DNA of 64,000 bases from Oscillatoriophycideae cyanobacterium NC_groundwater_1537_Pr4_S-0.65um_50_18 (GTDB lineage Bacteria; Cyanobacteriota; Cyanobacteriia; Elainellales; Elainellaceae): positions 744,001 to 808,000 of the forward strand of contig JACQYI010000009.1 in assembly GCA_016208305.1 (NCBI GenBank), read 5' to 3'. This document shows, piece after piece, positions 8,794-18,329 of this stretch. The translations under genes were made by a program, and so were the position numbers. The stretch's first letter is position 1; the number at the start of each line of letters is the position of its first letter. The notes under the pieces were generated by a model, which saw nothing but the letters and a program-made list of their open reading frames with translations, made no database searches and was not told the DNA's origin.

Positions 8794-9561
8794 ATGCCTC
8801 GTATCCTTGTCATTGACGATGATCCAGCAATCTCAGAACTTGTTGCCGTAAACTTGGAAATGGCGGGCTACGATGTCAGCCAAGCTCCAGACGGTATTAA
8901 GGGTCAGGCTTTGGCGCTTCAGCTGCTGCCCGATCTGGTCATGCTCGATCTCATGCTACCCAAAGTAGATGGATTCACCGTGTGCCAGCGGCTGCGCCGA
9001 GATGAGCGCACTGCCGATATTCCAGTGCTGATGCTGACCGCTTTAGGCCAAACGCACGACAAAGTAGAGGGCTTTAATGCTGGAGCCGACGACTACCTGA
9101 CCAAGCCGTTTGAGCTAGAAGAGATGCTGGCGCGGGTTAGAGCCTTGCTGCGGCGCACCGATCGCATCCCTCAAGCTGCCAAGCACACCGAAATTCTGAA
9201 TTTTGGATCTTTGACGCTGGTGCCGGAGCGGCTGGAGGCCATTTGGTTTGAGAAGACCGTCAAGCTAACCCACCTGGAATTTGAGCTACTGCACTGCTTG
9301 CTGCAACGGCATGGGCAGACAGTTTCGCCTAGCGAAATTCTCAAAGAAGTCTGGGGCTACGATCCTAACGACGATATCGAAACGATTCGCGTACATGTTC
9401 GTCACCTGAGAACTAAGCTAGAGCCAGATCCCCGGCATCCGCGCTACATCAAAACGGTGTATGGTGCGGGCTACTGCCTGGAACTGCCTTCCACGACGCA
9501 AAACACGATACCGCAAAATACGATGCCATCCTCGGAAATTCAGCCTCCTGAGGCTGTTTAA
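8794..9561 (+). CDS. rpaA: OmpR-type response regulator RpaA (255 aa)
   Basis: A receiver domain (phosphoacceptor Asp about residue 52 in [12 protein letters not shown], Lys in TKPFE) is joined to a winged-helix domain ([45 protein letters not shown]). The near-identity of [19 protein letters not shown] and [12 protein letters not shown] to the cyanobacterial RpaA family is recalled. RpaA is the circadian output regulator controlled through SasA/CikA and also affects phycobilisome association. ATG 8794 follows a GTG at 8791, so either could be used. The C-terminal 20 residues ([14 protein letters not shown]) are a variable tail. Confidence 0.9.
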   Translation: MPRILVIDDDPAISELVAVNLEMAGYDVSQAPDGIKGQALALQLLPDLVMLDLMLPKVDGFTVCQRLRRDERTADIPVLMLTALGQTHDKVEGFNAGADDYLTKPFELEEMLARVRALLRRTDRIPQAAKHTEILNFGSLTLVPERLEAIWFEKTVKLTHLEFELLHCLLQRHGQTVSPSEILKEVWGYDPNDDIETIRVHVRHLRTKLEPDPRHPRYIKTVYGAGYCLELPSTTQNTIPQNTMPSSEIQPPEAV

Positions 9562-9587
9562 AGCCGTCTTGACCTTCAGCCAAGCGC

Positions 9588-10631
9588 CTAAAATAAATCC
9601 CCCGCCTCGGCTTTGAGGTCTCGATCCATCAAGGCTGCTAGGGCTTTTTGGGGCGTGGTTTTTCCATTCAAAACCTGATAAACCTGCCAAGAGACTGGGA
9701 CAGCAATCCCTTCGCGGCTGGCCAGATCAATCAGCACATTGCTGGTGCTCACGCCTTCGGCAGTACTTTGCAGTTCTTCCAGCACTTGCGCTAGGCTTTT
9801 GCCCTGCGCCAGACCAAAGCCTACCCGATAGTTGCGGCTTAGGGGGCTGCTGCAAGTCGCCATTAGGTCGCCCAAACCCGATAGGCCAAAGAAAGTTTCG
9901 GGTTGTGCGCCTAGGTGCGTGCCAATGCGGATGACTTCAGCCAGCGATCGCGTGATCAGCGCCGAGCGGGCATTAATGCCCAAATGCAGCCCGTCACAAA
10001 CCCCGGCAGCGATCGCAATCACATTCTTTAACGTTCCTCCTAGCTCTGTGCCCATAGGATCAGTATTGGTGTAAACCCGAAAGCGATCGGAGGCAAAGAC
10101 GCTCTGGACTTGGGTCGCAGCAGCCAGATCTCGACTGGCAACAACCGTTGCCGTGGGCAAGCCCTGACGAATCTCTTCGGATAGGTTAGGGCCAGAAAGC
10201 ACGACAACCGCATGGTCAGGGAAAGCCGCCTGCCAAATTTGAGCTGGAGTCAGTCGCGTTGCTGGATCTAAGCCCTTGGTGGCGCTGACAAGAACGGCAT
10301 TTTGGGGCAAGTTTGCCGCCTGGAGGCGATCGACCGTTTCAGGAACGCCCTTCATCGACACAGCAGACACAACAATGCTGCAATCTGCGATCGCTTCTGC
10401 CAAAGTTAGCGAGCTACGCCGCGACCATGGCCGCACCTCATGCCCGCCGATTGCGGCCAATGAGGCCAATGCCGAACCCCAGGCTCCGGCTCCCAGGATG
10501 GCGATCGTTTGGGGTTGCCCATCGGCTTCTGGCTCTAAGCTTTGATCAGTAGACGCTACGCTCACGAAACCCCTGCTTACACAATGGTGATGTCGGCTTT
10601 GTTCATGTTTAGCCTTGCTGATTTTTAGCAT
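9588..10631 (-). CDS. gpsA: NAD(P)H-dependent glycerol-3-phosphate dehydrogenase (up to 347 aa)
   Basis: GpsA reduces dihydroxyacetone phosphate to sn-glycerol-3-phosphate for phospholipid and glycolipid synthesis. A Rossmann motif (IAILGAGAWGSALA) starts near residue 43. Other family motifs are LVSATKGLD, VVLSGPNLSEEI, the catalytic-lysine region ELGGTLKNVIAIAAG and GLSGLGDLMATC. The first 40 residues are not conserved-looking, so the real start may be a GTG near codons 23-25 rather than 10631. It converges on rpaA with 26 bases between stops. Confidence 0.95.
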   Translation of the reverse strand: MLKISKAKHEQSRHHHCVSRGFVSVASTDQSLEPEADGQPQTIAILGAGAWGSALASLAAIGGHEVRPWSRRSSLTLAEAIADCSIVVSAVSMKGVPETVDRLQAANLPQNAVLVSATKGLDPATRLTPAQIWQAAFPDHAVVVLSGPNLSEEIRQGLPTATVVASRDLAAATQVQSVFASDRFRVYTNTDPMGTELGGTLKNVIAIAAGVCDGLHLGINARSALITRSLAEVIRIGTHLGAQPETFFGLSGLGDLMATCSSPLSRNYRVGFGLAQGKSLAQVLEELQSTAEGVSTSNVLIDLASREGIAVPVSWQVYQVLNGKTTPQKALAALMDRDLKAEAGDLF

Positions 10632-10643
10632 GGCTTAACCCGG

Positions 10644-10690
10644 CTATGAGATTCATTCGAGAAGCGCACTCCGCAAAATGAATCTCATAG
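10644..10690. repeat. Palindromic repeat, copy A (CTATGAGATT family)
   Basis: CTATGAGATTCATT (10644-10657) is mirrored exactly at 10677-10690 around a 19-nt GC-rich loop. It lies between the end of the oligopeptidase gene and the start of gpsA. A related element is at 54574-54621 and a degenerate one at 22471-22506. It may act as a terminator for the oligopeptidase gene. Confidence 0.7.
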
Positions 10691-10730
10691 ATAAAATCAG
10701 CAACGCCCTCGATTGTAAAACGGGAGTGGG

Positions 10731-12830
10731 CTATGCGGCCAGACCATTGTGGCGCAGCAGCGCTGCCGTGTTGGGTTCTCGTCCCCGAAAGGCTTTGAAC
10801 ACTTCCATTGGGTGCTTGCTGCCGCCTGCGGCCAGCACCGTATCTCGGTAGCGGCGACCTACCTGCGCGATCGCCTTCTCATCCTCCAATCCGGCTTCTT
10901 CAAAGGCTGCAAAAGCATCGGCACTCAAAACCTCTGCCCACTTGTAGCTGTAGTAGCCTGCGGCATAGCCACCTGAGAAGATATGCCCAAACGCACAAAG
11001 AAAAGCATCTTCGGGCAGGGGGGGCATAACCGTGGTGTTTTGGGCAATGCGATGACGCACATCTGCTGCCGTCTCGCCCTGTCCGGGACGGTAGCGATGG
11101 TGCAGCTCAATATCAACCCAGCTAAAGTGAATTTGCCGGAGGGTGGCGCTGCCGCTCATAAAGGTACGGGCAGCCAGCAGCTTCTGGTAGTACTTCTCAG
11201 GCAACGGTTCACCCGTCTGATAATGTTTGCCCAGGCTGAGCAGCGTCGGGCGATCGTAGCACCAGTTCTCCATAAACTGACTGGGCAGCTCCACGGCATC
11301 CCATTCTACATTGCGGGTTCCGGCGGCTTTGGCATAGTCTACCTGGGTCAGCATATGGTGTAGGCCATGACCAAACTCATGAAATAGGGTTTCTACTTCG
11401 CCAAAGGTCATCAGGCTGGGCTTTTCATCCACAGGCGGCGTTTGGTTGCAGACCAGATAGGCGACGGGCAGCCGTACCGAGGCAGAACCGCCTTTTACGT
11501 TTTTAGAACGGCTAATGCAGTCATCCATCCAGGCACCGCCTCGCTTTTCTGCCGGACGGCTGTAGGGGTCGAGATAGAAATGGGCGATCGGCTTCCCTTG
11601 CTCATCAGCGACCTGAAAGTAACGGACATCGGGGTGCCATACCGGAGCCTCACCATCGGCTGGGGTAATGGTGACACCAAAGATTCGCTTGGATAGGCTA
11701 AACAGCCCATCTAGCACCTGAGCCAGGGGAAAATAGGGACGCAACTCTTCGGCATTGTAGGCAAACCGATCTTCCCGCAAACGCTCTGTCCAGAAAGTGA
11801 CATCCCAAGGCTGCAAGTCGGCGCTTTCTTCAGCGCCTTGAGCTGCCGCAAACTGGCGCAGTTCATCCAGCTCTTTTTTGGCTGCCTCATAGCTAGCGCC
11901 CCGCAATTCTTCTAAAAGCTTCTCGACGGCCTCAACGCTAGGAGCCATTTTTGCCGCTAGGCTCACCTCGGCAAAGCTGTTATGACCCAGCAGCCGCGAT
12001 TCTTCAAGACGTAATTCTAGAATGCGATCGATCAAAGGCCAGTTGTTCAAGTCGCCGCTAGAGGCTCGACTAATAAAAGCGCGGTAAACTTTCTCGCGCA
12101 GGTCACGGCGGCGGCTGTGCTGGAGGAAAGGCAGGTAGCTGGGAAAGTCGAGGGTGAGCCGCCAAGGCCCTGCTTCAGGCGTAGCGGTTTCATCTCCGGC
12201 TGCACGAGCCGCTTGAGCCGCCAGGGCTGTCCAGCTTGGGGGCAGTCCGGCAATCTCTTCAGGCTGGGTGAGGGTGAGGCTAAAGGCTTTGGTAGCATCC
12301 AAAACATGGTTAGAAAAGCGGGTAGAAAGTTCGGCTAACTCAAGCTGAATGGCGTTAAAGCGTTCTTTGCTCTCGCCCTCTAAGCCTACACCTGACAGCT
12401 CGGCATCCCGCAGGGCAGATTCCACAATGCGCTGCTGGCTTTCCGCCAGATCTGGCCAATCGGCACTTTGCTTTAGGACTTTGAACCCCTGATAAAGAGG
12501 CTGGCTCTGGCTCATGCGATTCCAGAATTGAATGACGGCAGGCTGCATCGTTTCGTAGGCTTGCCGCAGTTCGGGGCTGTTTTTAACGCCCATTAAATGC
12601 CCAATGACTCCCCAACTCCAGCCAATGCGCTCCTCAATTTGCTCTAAGGGCTGCACTAAGCCTTCCCAAGTCGGCACGACATGGGCTTCTAGGGCGGCCA
12701 ACTGCTCTTCTAAATCTGCTAAGAGCTGCGAGATCGCAGGAACAATATGCTCAGGTTGGATAGCCTCAAAAGGGGGTAGACCTTGACCGATGAGAAGTGG
12801 ATTTTCAGGATGTGCTGCGATCGCATTCAT
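10731..12830 (-). CDS. prlC: M3 family oligopeptidase, oligopeptidase A-like (699 aa)
   Basis: This cytosolic zinc metallopeptidase degrades short peptides, including cleaved signal peptides. The zinc site HEFGH is at about residue 484 in the context ETLFHEFGHGLHHMLT, with the downstream helix supplying the third ligand (VEWDAVELPSQFMEN). The N-terminal helical domain (PPFEAIQPEHIVPAI) is typical of the oligopeptidase A branch. Length is as expected. It is followed after 99 bases by gpsA on the same strand, separated by a palindromic repeat that probably makes them independent units. Confidence 0.94.
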   Translation of the reverse strand: MNAIAAHPENPLLIGQGLPPFEAIQPEHIVPAISQLLADLEEQLAALEAHVVPTWEGLVQPLEQIEERIGWSWGVIGHLMGVKNSPELRQAYETMQPAVIQFWNRMSQSQPLYQGFKVLKQSADWPDLAESQQRIVESALRDAELSGVGLEGESKERFNAIQLELAELSTRFSNHVLDATKAFSLTLTQPEEIAGLPPSWTALAAQAARAAGDETATPEAGPWRLTLDFPSYLPFLQHSRRRDLREKVYRAFISRASSGDLNNWPLIDRILELRLEESRLLGHNSFAEVSLAAKMAPSVEAVEKLLEELRGASYEAAKKELDELRQFAAAQGAEESADLQPWDVTFWTERLREDRFAYNAEELRPYFPLAQVLDGLFSLSKRIFGVTITPADGEAPVWHPDVRYFQVADEQGKPIAHFYLDPYSRPAEKRGGAWMDDCISRSKNVKGGSASVRLPVAYLVCNQTPPVDEKPSLMTFGEVETLFHEFGHGLHHMLTQVDYAKAAGTRNVEWDAVELPSQFMENWCYDRPTLLSLGKHYQTGEPLPEKYYQKLLAARTFMSGSATLRQIHFSWVDIELHHRYRPGQGETAADVRHRIAQNTTVMPPLPEDAFLCAFGHIFSGGYAAGYYSYKWAEVLSADAFAAFEEAGLEDEKAIAQVGRRYRDTVLAAGGSKHPMEVFKAFRGREPNTAALLRHNGLAA

Positions 12831-13007
12831 AGAAACTTAACCCATTCAAGATTGCACTCAGCGCAGATGAGAGCGCTTTCTTCACTTTAACATCGGGGCT
12901 TCAGCATCGGGGCTTGAGCGTCAGGACTGGCAAAGGACTCTCCAGGGAGGGTTTGGGGGTGCGCTGTTTATTGCCAAGTCCGTTGCCCAGAGCATCAAAA
13001 TTAGTCT

Positions 13008-13406
13008 TTACCGCCAGAGCGAAGAAGGGCAGACCTGGGAGATCTGCCATAGCTTCAGCACCAGCGCTTCTAGACAAGGACTCAGCAACGTCACAAAGAC
13101 TCCTTCGGTTTCTCTAGGATTTGCCAAGTCAGAGGTGATCCAGGTGCCGCGTAGGCTTACCTCCACATAGTCGGTATCGCAGCGACAGAGCGCGATCGCT
13201 CCCGACGCTTCATCCTTCATCATCTCTTCCAGCAAGGCTAAATCGGCAAGATCCGATCGCAGCAATACTGTGGCTGTGCTGGACTCAACCACGAGCCGTT
13301 GGGCCGTTCTCATCGCCAGCAATACCCGCACCCCAATCCACTCCTCTGGGGATTGGGGCAACGGCTCTAAGTGCGAACCTGTTTCCATGAAAGTAACTTT
13401 CAGCAT
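13008..13406 (-). CDS. alr0857-family conserved cyanobacterial protein (132 aa)
   Basis: The sequence follows the pattern of a cyanobacteria-specific family of unknown function: LEPLPQSPEEWIGVRVLLAM near the N-terminus, TATVLLRSDLADLALLE, YVEVSLRGTWITSD, and a C-terminal LKLWQISQVCPSSLW. No signal peptide or membrane segment is visible, so it is probably cytoplasmic. The gene stands alone. Assignment to the alr0857 family is from memory of its conserved blocks. Confidence 0.75.
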   Translation of the reverse strand: MLKVTFMETGSHLEPLPQSPEEWIGVRVLLAMRTAQRLVVESSTATVLLRSDLADLALLEEMMKDEASGAIALCRCDTDYVEVSLRGTWITSDLANPRETEGVFVTLLSPCLEALVLKLWQISQVCPSSLWR

Positions 13407-13566
13407 GCTGAAAAACTCCGTCGGTGATGCTTCGTTTTCTGGATGCCTAAGCGAGGCCGCTTAGTAAAAGATCATTGGCAATCAAGGTTTTTACGCAAGG
13501 GGAAAGGGTGTCTTGCCGCAGGTGTTCTCGCTCAACAGGGTGAAACAGGATTGAACACAGGCTAAA

Positions 13567-13596
13567 CCCCCGCTTCCAGTAGGGTTGAAGCGGGGG
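13567..13596. terminator. GC-rich hairpin, 10-bp stem
   Basis: CCCCCGCTTC (13567-13576) pairs exactly with GAAGCGGGGG (13587-13596) around a 10-nt loop. It lies between two - strand genes, upstream of the alr0857-like gene and downstream of the 112-aa hypothetical gene, so it would terminate the latter. There is no clean T tract. Confidence 0.5.
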
Positions 13597-13650
13597 CTAG
13601 AAAAACTGACTCAAGTTCTTCTAAATTCTCATGGCAAGGTTATTTCTAAC

Positions 13651-13989
13651 CTATACCCCCGCTAAATTATCTGCGCGCTCCATGCCTAGCTGGTATCCGG
13701 CGATCGAATACTGGGCCATCGTATCCCCAGCGATCGGATGCCAAGCAGAGATACGAATCCCTTGGGTAAATCGAGCAAAACTTGCGAGCAAAGGTAGTAC
13801 GATCGCACCAAAACCTGAGCCGTCAACAGACAGAATACCCCTGCGATCGCCCAACTCCAAGCTCCGCCCTGCATTAGCCCCGCCGGAGCTAATCTTGCTG
13901 AATTCGCTATGAGCAAAGCCGCCAGCCAGCGCTTGGCGAACCTGCCATAAACATCTGAGGGAGAGTAGGTGTTGCATCGTCACATCCAA
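13651..13989 (-). CDS. Hypothetical protein (112 aa)
   Basis: This minus-strand frame has codon use like its neighbours, with HIP1 sites read as Gly-Asp-Arg and Ala/Pro-Ile-Ala. Its composition is protein-like (FGAIVLPLLASFARFTQG, HPIAGDTMAQYSIAGYQL). The opposite-strand frame over the same bases (13631-13912) is rich in Pro and Ser and looks like its shadow. The start may be 13989 or 13977. No family is recognised and no signal peptide is evident. It is a moderate-confidence gene. Confidence 0.5.
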   Translation of the reverse strand: MDVTMQHLLSLRCLWQVRQALAGGFAHSEFSKISSGGANAGRSLELGDRRGILSVDGSGFGAIVLPLLASFARFTQGIRISAWHPIAGDTMAQYSIAGYQLGMERADNLAGV

Positions 13990-14052
13990 CGCATGGGGCT
14001 AATCCTATCCGCTAAGGCCGCTTGTCGGCTTTGAGGAACGTAAAACTTGCAT

Positions 14053-14082
14053 CTGACAATTAAGATACTACACTTGTAATAT
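14053..14082 (+). promoter_or_regulatory. Candidate promoter of the RHH-like gene
   Basis: CTGACA (14053-14058) and TAATAT (14077-14082) are 18 bases apart, about 150 bases ahead of the start at 14240. One mismatch to the -35 consensus is present. Confidence 0.35.
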
Positions 14083-14239
14083 GAGTGTCCAGTCTCTGAG
14101 CAAATTTTGGCTGAGCTATGTTAAACAGAATTGGATGAGTGAAACGGAATCGGACGAATCTCATCGGCTTCTGCCTAAGCCTCAGCATCTGGCGCTGACT
14201 TAAACCCCTTGTAACGGTAAACCTTCGGAGGATTTTGCA

Positions 14240-14575
14240 ATGTACACAATTAATCGCACTGCCACCACAGACATGGAAGTCACCAGCATTCGTCTAGAGC
14301 GAGAGCTGAAGGAAAAGCTGAAGGATTTGTCAGGCAACCAGGGCTATCAGGCTTTGATCCGCGATGTGTTGTGGAACTATGTTCAGCAGAAGTCTGGCGA
14401 CTATCAGCCCCTATTTTCCCAGAGCGACATTCGTGCCAGTATCGAGGCGATCGCCCAACGCGAGGAGCGCTGCACCCTCACAGGCACCTTGATCCGACCT
14501 CAAGAACCGATGTTATTAGGATTAACGAGCAATGGCGACATGGTTCCCCTCAGTGTCGGCAGCTTAAAGAATTAG
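14240..14575 (+). CDS. Conserved protein with ribbon-helix-helix-like N-terminus (111 aa)
   Basis: Residues 12-48 (MEVTSIRLERELKEKLKDL, then a helix ending ALIRDVLWNYV) follow the beta-helix-helix pattern of ribbon-helix-helix DNA-binding proteins. The C-terminal half (ERCTLTGTLIRPQEPMLLGL) looks like a small beta-rich domain. It could be a transcription regulator, but no partner toxin gene is adjacent, so an antitoxin role is not supported. GGAGG at 14229-14233 fixes the ATG at 14240. The following gene starts 127 bases on. Confidence 0.75.
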   Translation: MYTINRTATTDMEVTSIRLERELKEKLKDLSGNQGYQALIRDVLWNYVQQKSGDYQPLFSQSDIRASIEAIAQREERCTLTGTLIRPQEPMLLGLTSNGDMVPLSVGSLKN

Positions 14576-14702
14576 AGGCAACGGGCGACAGGCAGGCTCA
14601 TATTTTTTGTCTGTCGCCCTTATTCATCTGTCAGAAGATCGCAGATCAGCAGATGGACTCGGTAGAATTTGAAGGGAGTCCATCAGTAAGAGCTATTAAC
14701 CC

Positions 14703-15704
14703 GTGAAAGCTGCCGTCATTCACACGCCGGGGAGTCCGGATGTGCTGCAAATTCAGCAGGTGCCTGAGCCAACGCTGCAACGCGATACAGAGCTGTTGGT
14801 GCGGCTAAAGGCAGCAGGCGTTAATCCGATTGACACCAAACTACGCCAGCGAGGTACGTTTTATCCTGAGCAAATGCCCGCGATCTTGGGCTGCGATGGA
14901 GCAGGTGTGGTGGAAGCGATCGGCTCAGGCGTACAGGATTTTCGAGTGGGCGATCGCGTCTACTTTTGCAATGGCGGTCTGGGAGGGCACCCCGGCACCT
15001 ATGCCGAATATGCCGTAGTGGATGAAAAGTTTGCTGCCCCCATGCCAATCTCCCTTAGCTTTGCAGAAGCAGCCGCAGTGCCGCTGGTGCTGATTACCGC
15101 CTGGGAGGCACTCTACGATCGCGCTCGATTGGAAGCAGGGCGATCGGTGTTGATTCATGCTGGTGCTGGGGGCGTCGGGCATCTTGCTATCCAGCTTGCC
15201 AAACTCAAGGGAGCCAAGGTTTGCACAACGGTTAGCTCTGCGGAGAAAGCGGCTTTTGTCCAGTCCTTGGGTGCCGAAAAAGTAATCTTGTATCCTCAGT
15301 CAGATGTGATTGAGGAGATTCTGAAATGGACGAATGGGGAAGGCGTTGATCTCACCTTTGATACAGTTGGGGGAAAGATTTTATCTCAGTCTTTTTCCAG
15401 TACCTGCATCTATGGAGATGTCGTGACTATTCTGGCTCCTGATTCCAGCACAGATTGGAAAATAGCACGCGATCGCAATCTCAGAGTTAGCTATGAGCTA
15501 ATGCTAACGCCCATGCTAAAGGGATTGATTAGCGCCCAGCAAGCGCAAGCTAAAATTCTCAAGCAATGTACCCGATTGTTTGATCAAGGGGAACTCAAAA
15601 TTCACGTTAGCCAAACCTTACCCTTGGAATCAGTGGCGATCGCCCATCGGCAGATTGAAGCTGGCTCAACGAGCGGCAAAATCGTTCTACTGACGGACTC
15701 ATGA
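14703..15704 (+). CDS. Quinone oxidoreductase, zinc-independent MDR family (333 aa)
   Basis: The N-terminal GroES-like domain (GVNPIDTKLRQRGTFY, LGCDGAGVVEAIG) and the Rossmann domain (VLIHAGAGGVGHLAIQLAKL) place it among NADPH:quinone reductases of the zeta-crystallin group. The zinc ligands of alcohol dehydrogenases are not apparent. The start is a GTG at 14703. Its stop overlaps the cofG start by four bases (ATGA), so the two are translationally coupled. This suggests a redox step linked to deazaflavin use, or simply shared expression. Confidence 0.9.
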   Translation: MKAAVIHTPGSPDVLQIQQVPEPTLQRDTELLVRLKAAGVNPIDTKLRQRGTFYPEQMPAILGCDGAGVVEAIGSGVQDFRVGDRVYFCNGGLGGHPGTYAEYAVVDEKFAAPMPISLSFAEAAAVPLVLITAWEALYDRARLEAGRSVLIHAGAGGVGHLAIQLAKLKGAKVCTTVSSAEKAAFVQSLGAEKVILYPQSDVIEEILKWTNGEGVDLTFDTVGGKILSQSFSSTCIYGDVVTILAPDSSTDWKIARDRNLRVSYELMLTPMLKGLISAQQAQAKILKQCTRLFDQGELKIHVSQTLPLESVAIAHRQIEAGSTSGKIVLLTDS

Positions 15705-16690
15705 GCGTTTCTACTGCCGCTAGTGAGTCGATCATTACCTATAGCCCTGCCTATACGCTGGTTCCCACCTACGAATGCTTTAACCGCTGCACCTACTGCA
15801 ACTTCCGTACAGATCCTGGACAAGATGAGTGGATGACCTTGGAGAAGGCAGAAAAAATATTGCGATCGCTCCAGGCACAAGGCGTCATTGAAATTTTGAT
15901 CTTGAGCGGCGAAGTTCACCCCAACCACTCGCAGCGATCAGCATGGTTTCAGCGCATTTATGATCTGTGTCAGATGGCGATCGATTTAGGTTTTTTGCCC
16001 CATACTAATGCGGGCATCTTGAGCTATGACGAGATGGCGCGGTTCAAAACGGTCAATGTCTCGATGGGACTAATGCTAGAACAGATCACGCCCCAGCTAT
16101 TGCAAACCGTTCATCGTCATGCACCCAGCAAAGTTCCTGCCGTTCGGCTTCAGCAGCTTGAGTGGGCAGGCGAACTCCACATTCCGTTTACGACAGGACT
16201 GCTGCTGGGCATTGGCGAAACTCAGCAGGATTGGATAGAGACTTTAGAGGCGATCGCCCAGGTTCATCAGTCGCATCGCCACATTCAGGAAGTCATTCTC
16301 CAGCCCCACAGCCCCGGCAGCCAGCAGGCGCAGGTTGGGGTAGCGTTCCCGATAGAGCGGATGGCAGAGGTGGTGGCGATCGCCCGTCAAATTCTGCCGC
16401 CAGAGATTGCGCTGCAAATTCCACCCAATCTCATTCCTACCCCTGAGCAGCTTCTGGCCTGTCTAGAGGCGGGTGCCCGCGATCTGGGCGGTATTGGCCC
16501 CAGAGATGAAGTGAACCCCAATTATCCTCATCCTCAAGATCACAAGCTGGCATCGGTTCTAGGGCGATCGGGCTGGCGGCTGCATCCCCGTTTACCGATT
16601 TATCCGCAGCATGATGCATGGCTGCCGCTGACACTTCAGCAGAACGTTCGGCACTGGCGTAAGGCATTGGTGGCTCATCAACAGGTTTAG
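15701..16690 (+). CDS. cofG: FO synthase subunit CofG, radical SAM (329 aa)
   Basis: CofG and CofH make 7,8-didemethyl-8-hydroxy-5-deazariboflavin (FO), which serves cyanobacterial photolyases as an antenna pigment. The radical SAM cluster motif is CFNRCTYC near residue 26. Downstream family motifs include ILILSGEVHP, FLPHTNAGILSYDEM, PFTTGLLLGIGET and GARDLGGIGPRDEVNP. Length is typical. cofH is not in the window. Translation is coupled to the upstream quinone oxidoreductase. Confidence 0.93.
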   Translation: MSVSTAASESIITYSPAYTLVPTYECFNRCTYCNFRTDPGQDEWMTLEKAEKILRSLQAQGVIEILILSGEVHPNHSQRSAWFQRIYDLCQMAIDLGFLPHTNAGILSYDEMARFKTVNVSMGLMLEQITPQLLQTVHRHAPSKVPAVRLQQLEWAGELHIPFTTGLLLGIGETQQDWIETLEAIAQVHQSHRHIQEVILQPHSPGSQQAQVGVAFPIERMAEVVAIARQILPPEIALQIPPNLIPTPEQLLACLEAGARDLGGIGPRDEVNPNYPHPQDHKLASVLGRSGWRLHPRLPIYPQHDAWLPLTLQQNVRHWRKALVAHQQV

Positions 16691-16785
16691 GATGACAAAT
16701 TTAATTAATCCAAAGATTTTTTACAAAATGAGACAGGAAACGCTCACAAAAAATCTATCGTTGGAGCAGATGTTCTGCGGACTGA

Positions 16786-16802
16786 CTGAAGTCGGACTTC
16801 AG
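16786..16802. promoter_or_regulatory. 17-bp palindrome in the 16691-16995 gap
   Basis: CTGAAGTC-G-GACTTCAG is a perfect odd-length palindrome. An alternative pairing, GTCGG (16791-16795) with CCGAC (16804-16808), overlaps it, so two exclusive folds exist. It could terminate cofG or act as an operator. No gene is seen in the gap. Confidence 0.35.
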
Positions 16803-16995
16803 CCCGACGAGTGATGAAAGTGTAGCTAAATTGATGCTAGAACTGAAAAAAATAAGCGATCGACAAAGATTCTAAGATCACATACAGGGAAGTGGTGCTT
16901 TTGTTTTCAACTTTTCAGAGACAACAGGCCTAGAACCTGATCGAACTCTCGCCAGACACACTCCAGACATTAAGCCAGACACTAAGAAGTTTCCC

Positions 16996-18267
16996 ATGAA
17001 GTTGCCTAGTATTCTCGACAGAGTTGGTTCAGTTTCAAAGCAAGCTCTCGCCTTGTCCTTAATGGGTCTGATTGCCTGCACCGCACCTCAGCAGTCGTCC
17101 AGTGAAACCTCTGGCGCTTCAGCAGCGAGTCCAAAAGCCAGCGCTTCCGCCAACGGGACTGAAGTGGAGCAATCGGTATCTCAAGCCGGAGCGACTCAGC
17201 CTAGCTGTAAGCTGGTTCAAAATGGCTTCGGTGCCGCAGGGCAGGTCGATGTGCGTGTGGAAGAAGTGGTGACAGGGTTGGATGTTCCTTGGGGAATTGC
17301 GTTTCTGCCCAATAACGATATGCTGGTTTCGGAACGCGCAGGACGGGTGCGGCTAATACAGAACGGCAACTTGCGCCCGCAGGCGATCGCCACCATCAAT
17401 GTCAGCGATCGCGGTGAAGGTGGGCTGCTGGGAATTGCCACGCATCCTGATGTCGCCAATAATCGATTCTTTTATGTGTATTTCACTGCGGACAACAGCG
17501 GTACCCCAGTTAATCGTGTCGAGCGCTGGCAGCTATCCCAGGATGGGTTAAGCGCCACTCGCGATCGCATCATTCTAGACAATATTCCAGTTGCCCAGTT
17601 TCACAATGGCGGCAGAATTCGATTTGGTTCTGATGGCATGCTGTATGTAGGAACAGGAGACGCGCGAGATCCGGATCTTTCTCAAGATGTGAATAGTTTA
17701 GCGGGTAAGATTTTGCGCGTCACTCCTGATGGAGCCGTACCCGCCGATAATCCTTTTGCCGGGAGTCCCGTCTATATCCTGGGCATTCGCAACACGCAGG
17801 GCTTTGATTGGATTAATGCCTCTACTCTATGGGTCAGCGATCACGGGCCAAGTGGTGAACTGGGGCGATCGGGGCATGATAAAGTCAGCGTTGCCAAAGC
17901 CGGAGATAACTTGGGCTGGCCTACGACCTATCGGTGTGAATCACAGCAAGGGTTGGTCACTCCTGCGATCGTTTGGCAGCAGGCTTTACCTCCCGGAGGT
18001 GCTGCCATTTATACGGGCGATGCCATTCCTGAATGGCAAGGAAGCTTTATTGTTGCGGCATTGCGAGCCGAACATCTCCAGCGGGTTGTGATTGACCCCC
18101 AAACCAATCAGGTGCAGCTACATGAGGTGTATTTGCAGGGAGAGCAGGGGCGATTGCGAGAAGCCATTATGGGTCCCGATGGTGAGCTGTATGTAACCAC
18201 GAGCAATTGTGACGGTCGCGGCAGTTGTCCGCCTCAACAGGACAAGATTTTGCGGATTACTCGCTAG
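16996..18267 (+). CDS. PQQ-dependent sugar dehydrogenase-like lipoprotein (423 aa)
   Basis: The N-terminus has a lipoprotein signal with lipobox LIAC (cysteine about residue 28) and then an S/A-rich linker. The rest is a six-bladed propeller of the glucose/sorbosone dehydrogenase family: VVTGLDVPWGIAFLPNNDML, GLLGIATHPDVANNRFFYVYF, FHNGGRIRFGSDGMLYVGTGD, and the loop with NPFAGSPVYILGIRNTQG. Such enzymes oxidise aldose sugars with PQQ, in the periplasm. Whether this cell makes PQQ cannot be judged here. A terminator follows. Confidence 0.9.
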   Translation: MKLPSILDRVGSVSKQALALSLMGLIACTAPQQSSSETSGASAASPKASASANGTEVEQSVSQAGATQPSCKLVQNGFGAAGQVDVRVEEVVTGLDVPWGIAFLPNNDMLVSERAGRVRLIQNGNLRPQAIATINVSDRGEGGLLGIATHPDVANNRFFYVYFTADNSGTPVNRVERWQLSQDGLSATRDRIILDNIPVAQFHNGGRIRFGSDGMLYVGTGDARDPDLSQDVNSLAGKILRVTPDGAVPADNPFAGSPVYILGIRNTQGFDWINASTLWVSDHGPSGELGRSGHDKVSVAKAGDNLGWPTTYRCESQQGLVTPAIVWQQALPPGGAAIYTGDAIPEWQGSFIVAALRAEHLQRVVIDPQTNQVQLHEVYLQGEQGRLREAIMGPDGELYVTTSNCDGRGSCPPQQDKILRITR

Positions 18268-18329
18268 TGCTCTACGGCTCTTCGGCTCTGTGATTGATCA
18301 GACTTGATTTCAAAAACATTTTATCGGCT

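Noticed and set aside
13631-13912. 93-codon + strand frame opposite the 112-aa hypothetical gene
   Set aside because: Its composition is Pro/Ser-rich and typical of antisense reading; the minus frame has the host-like codon use.
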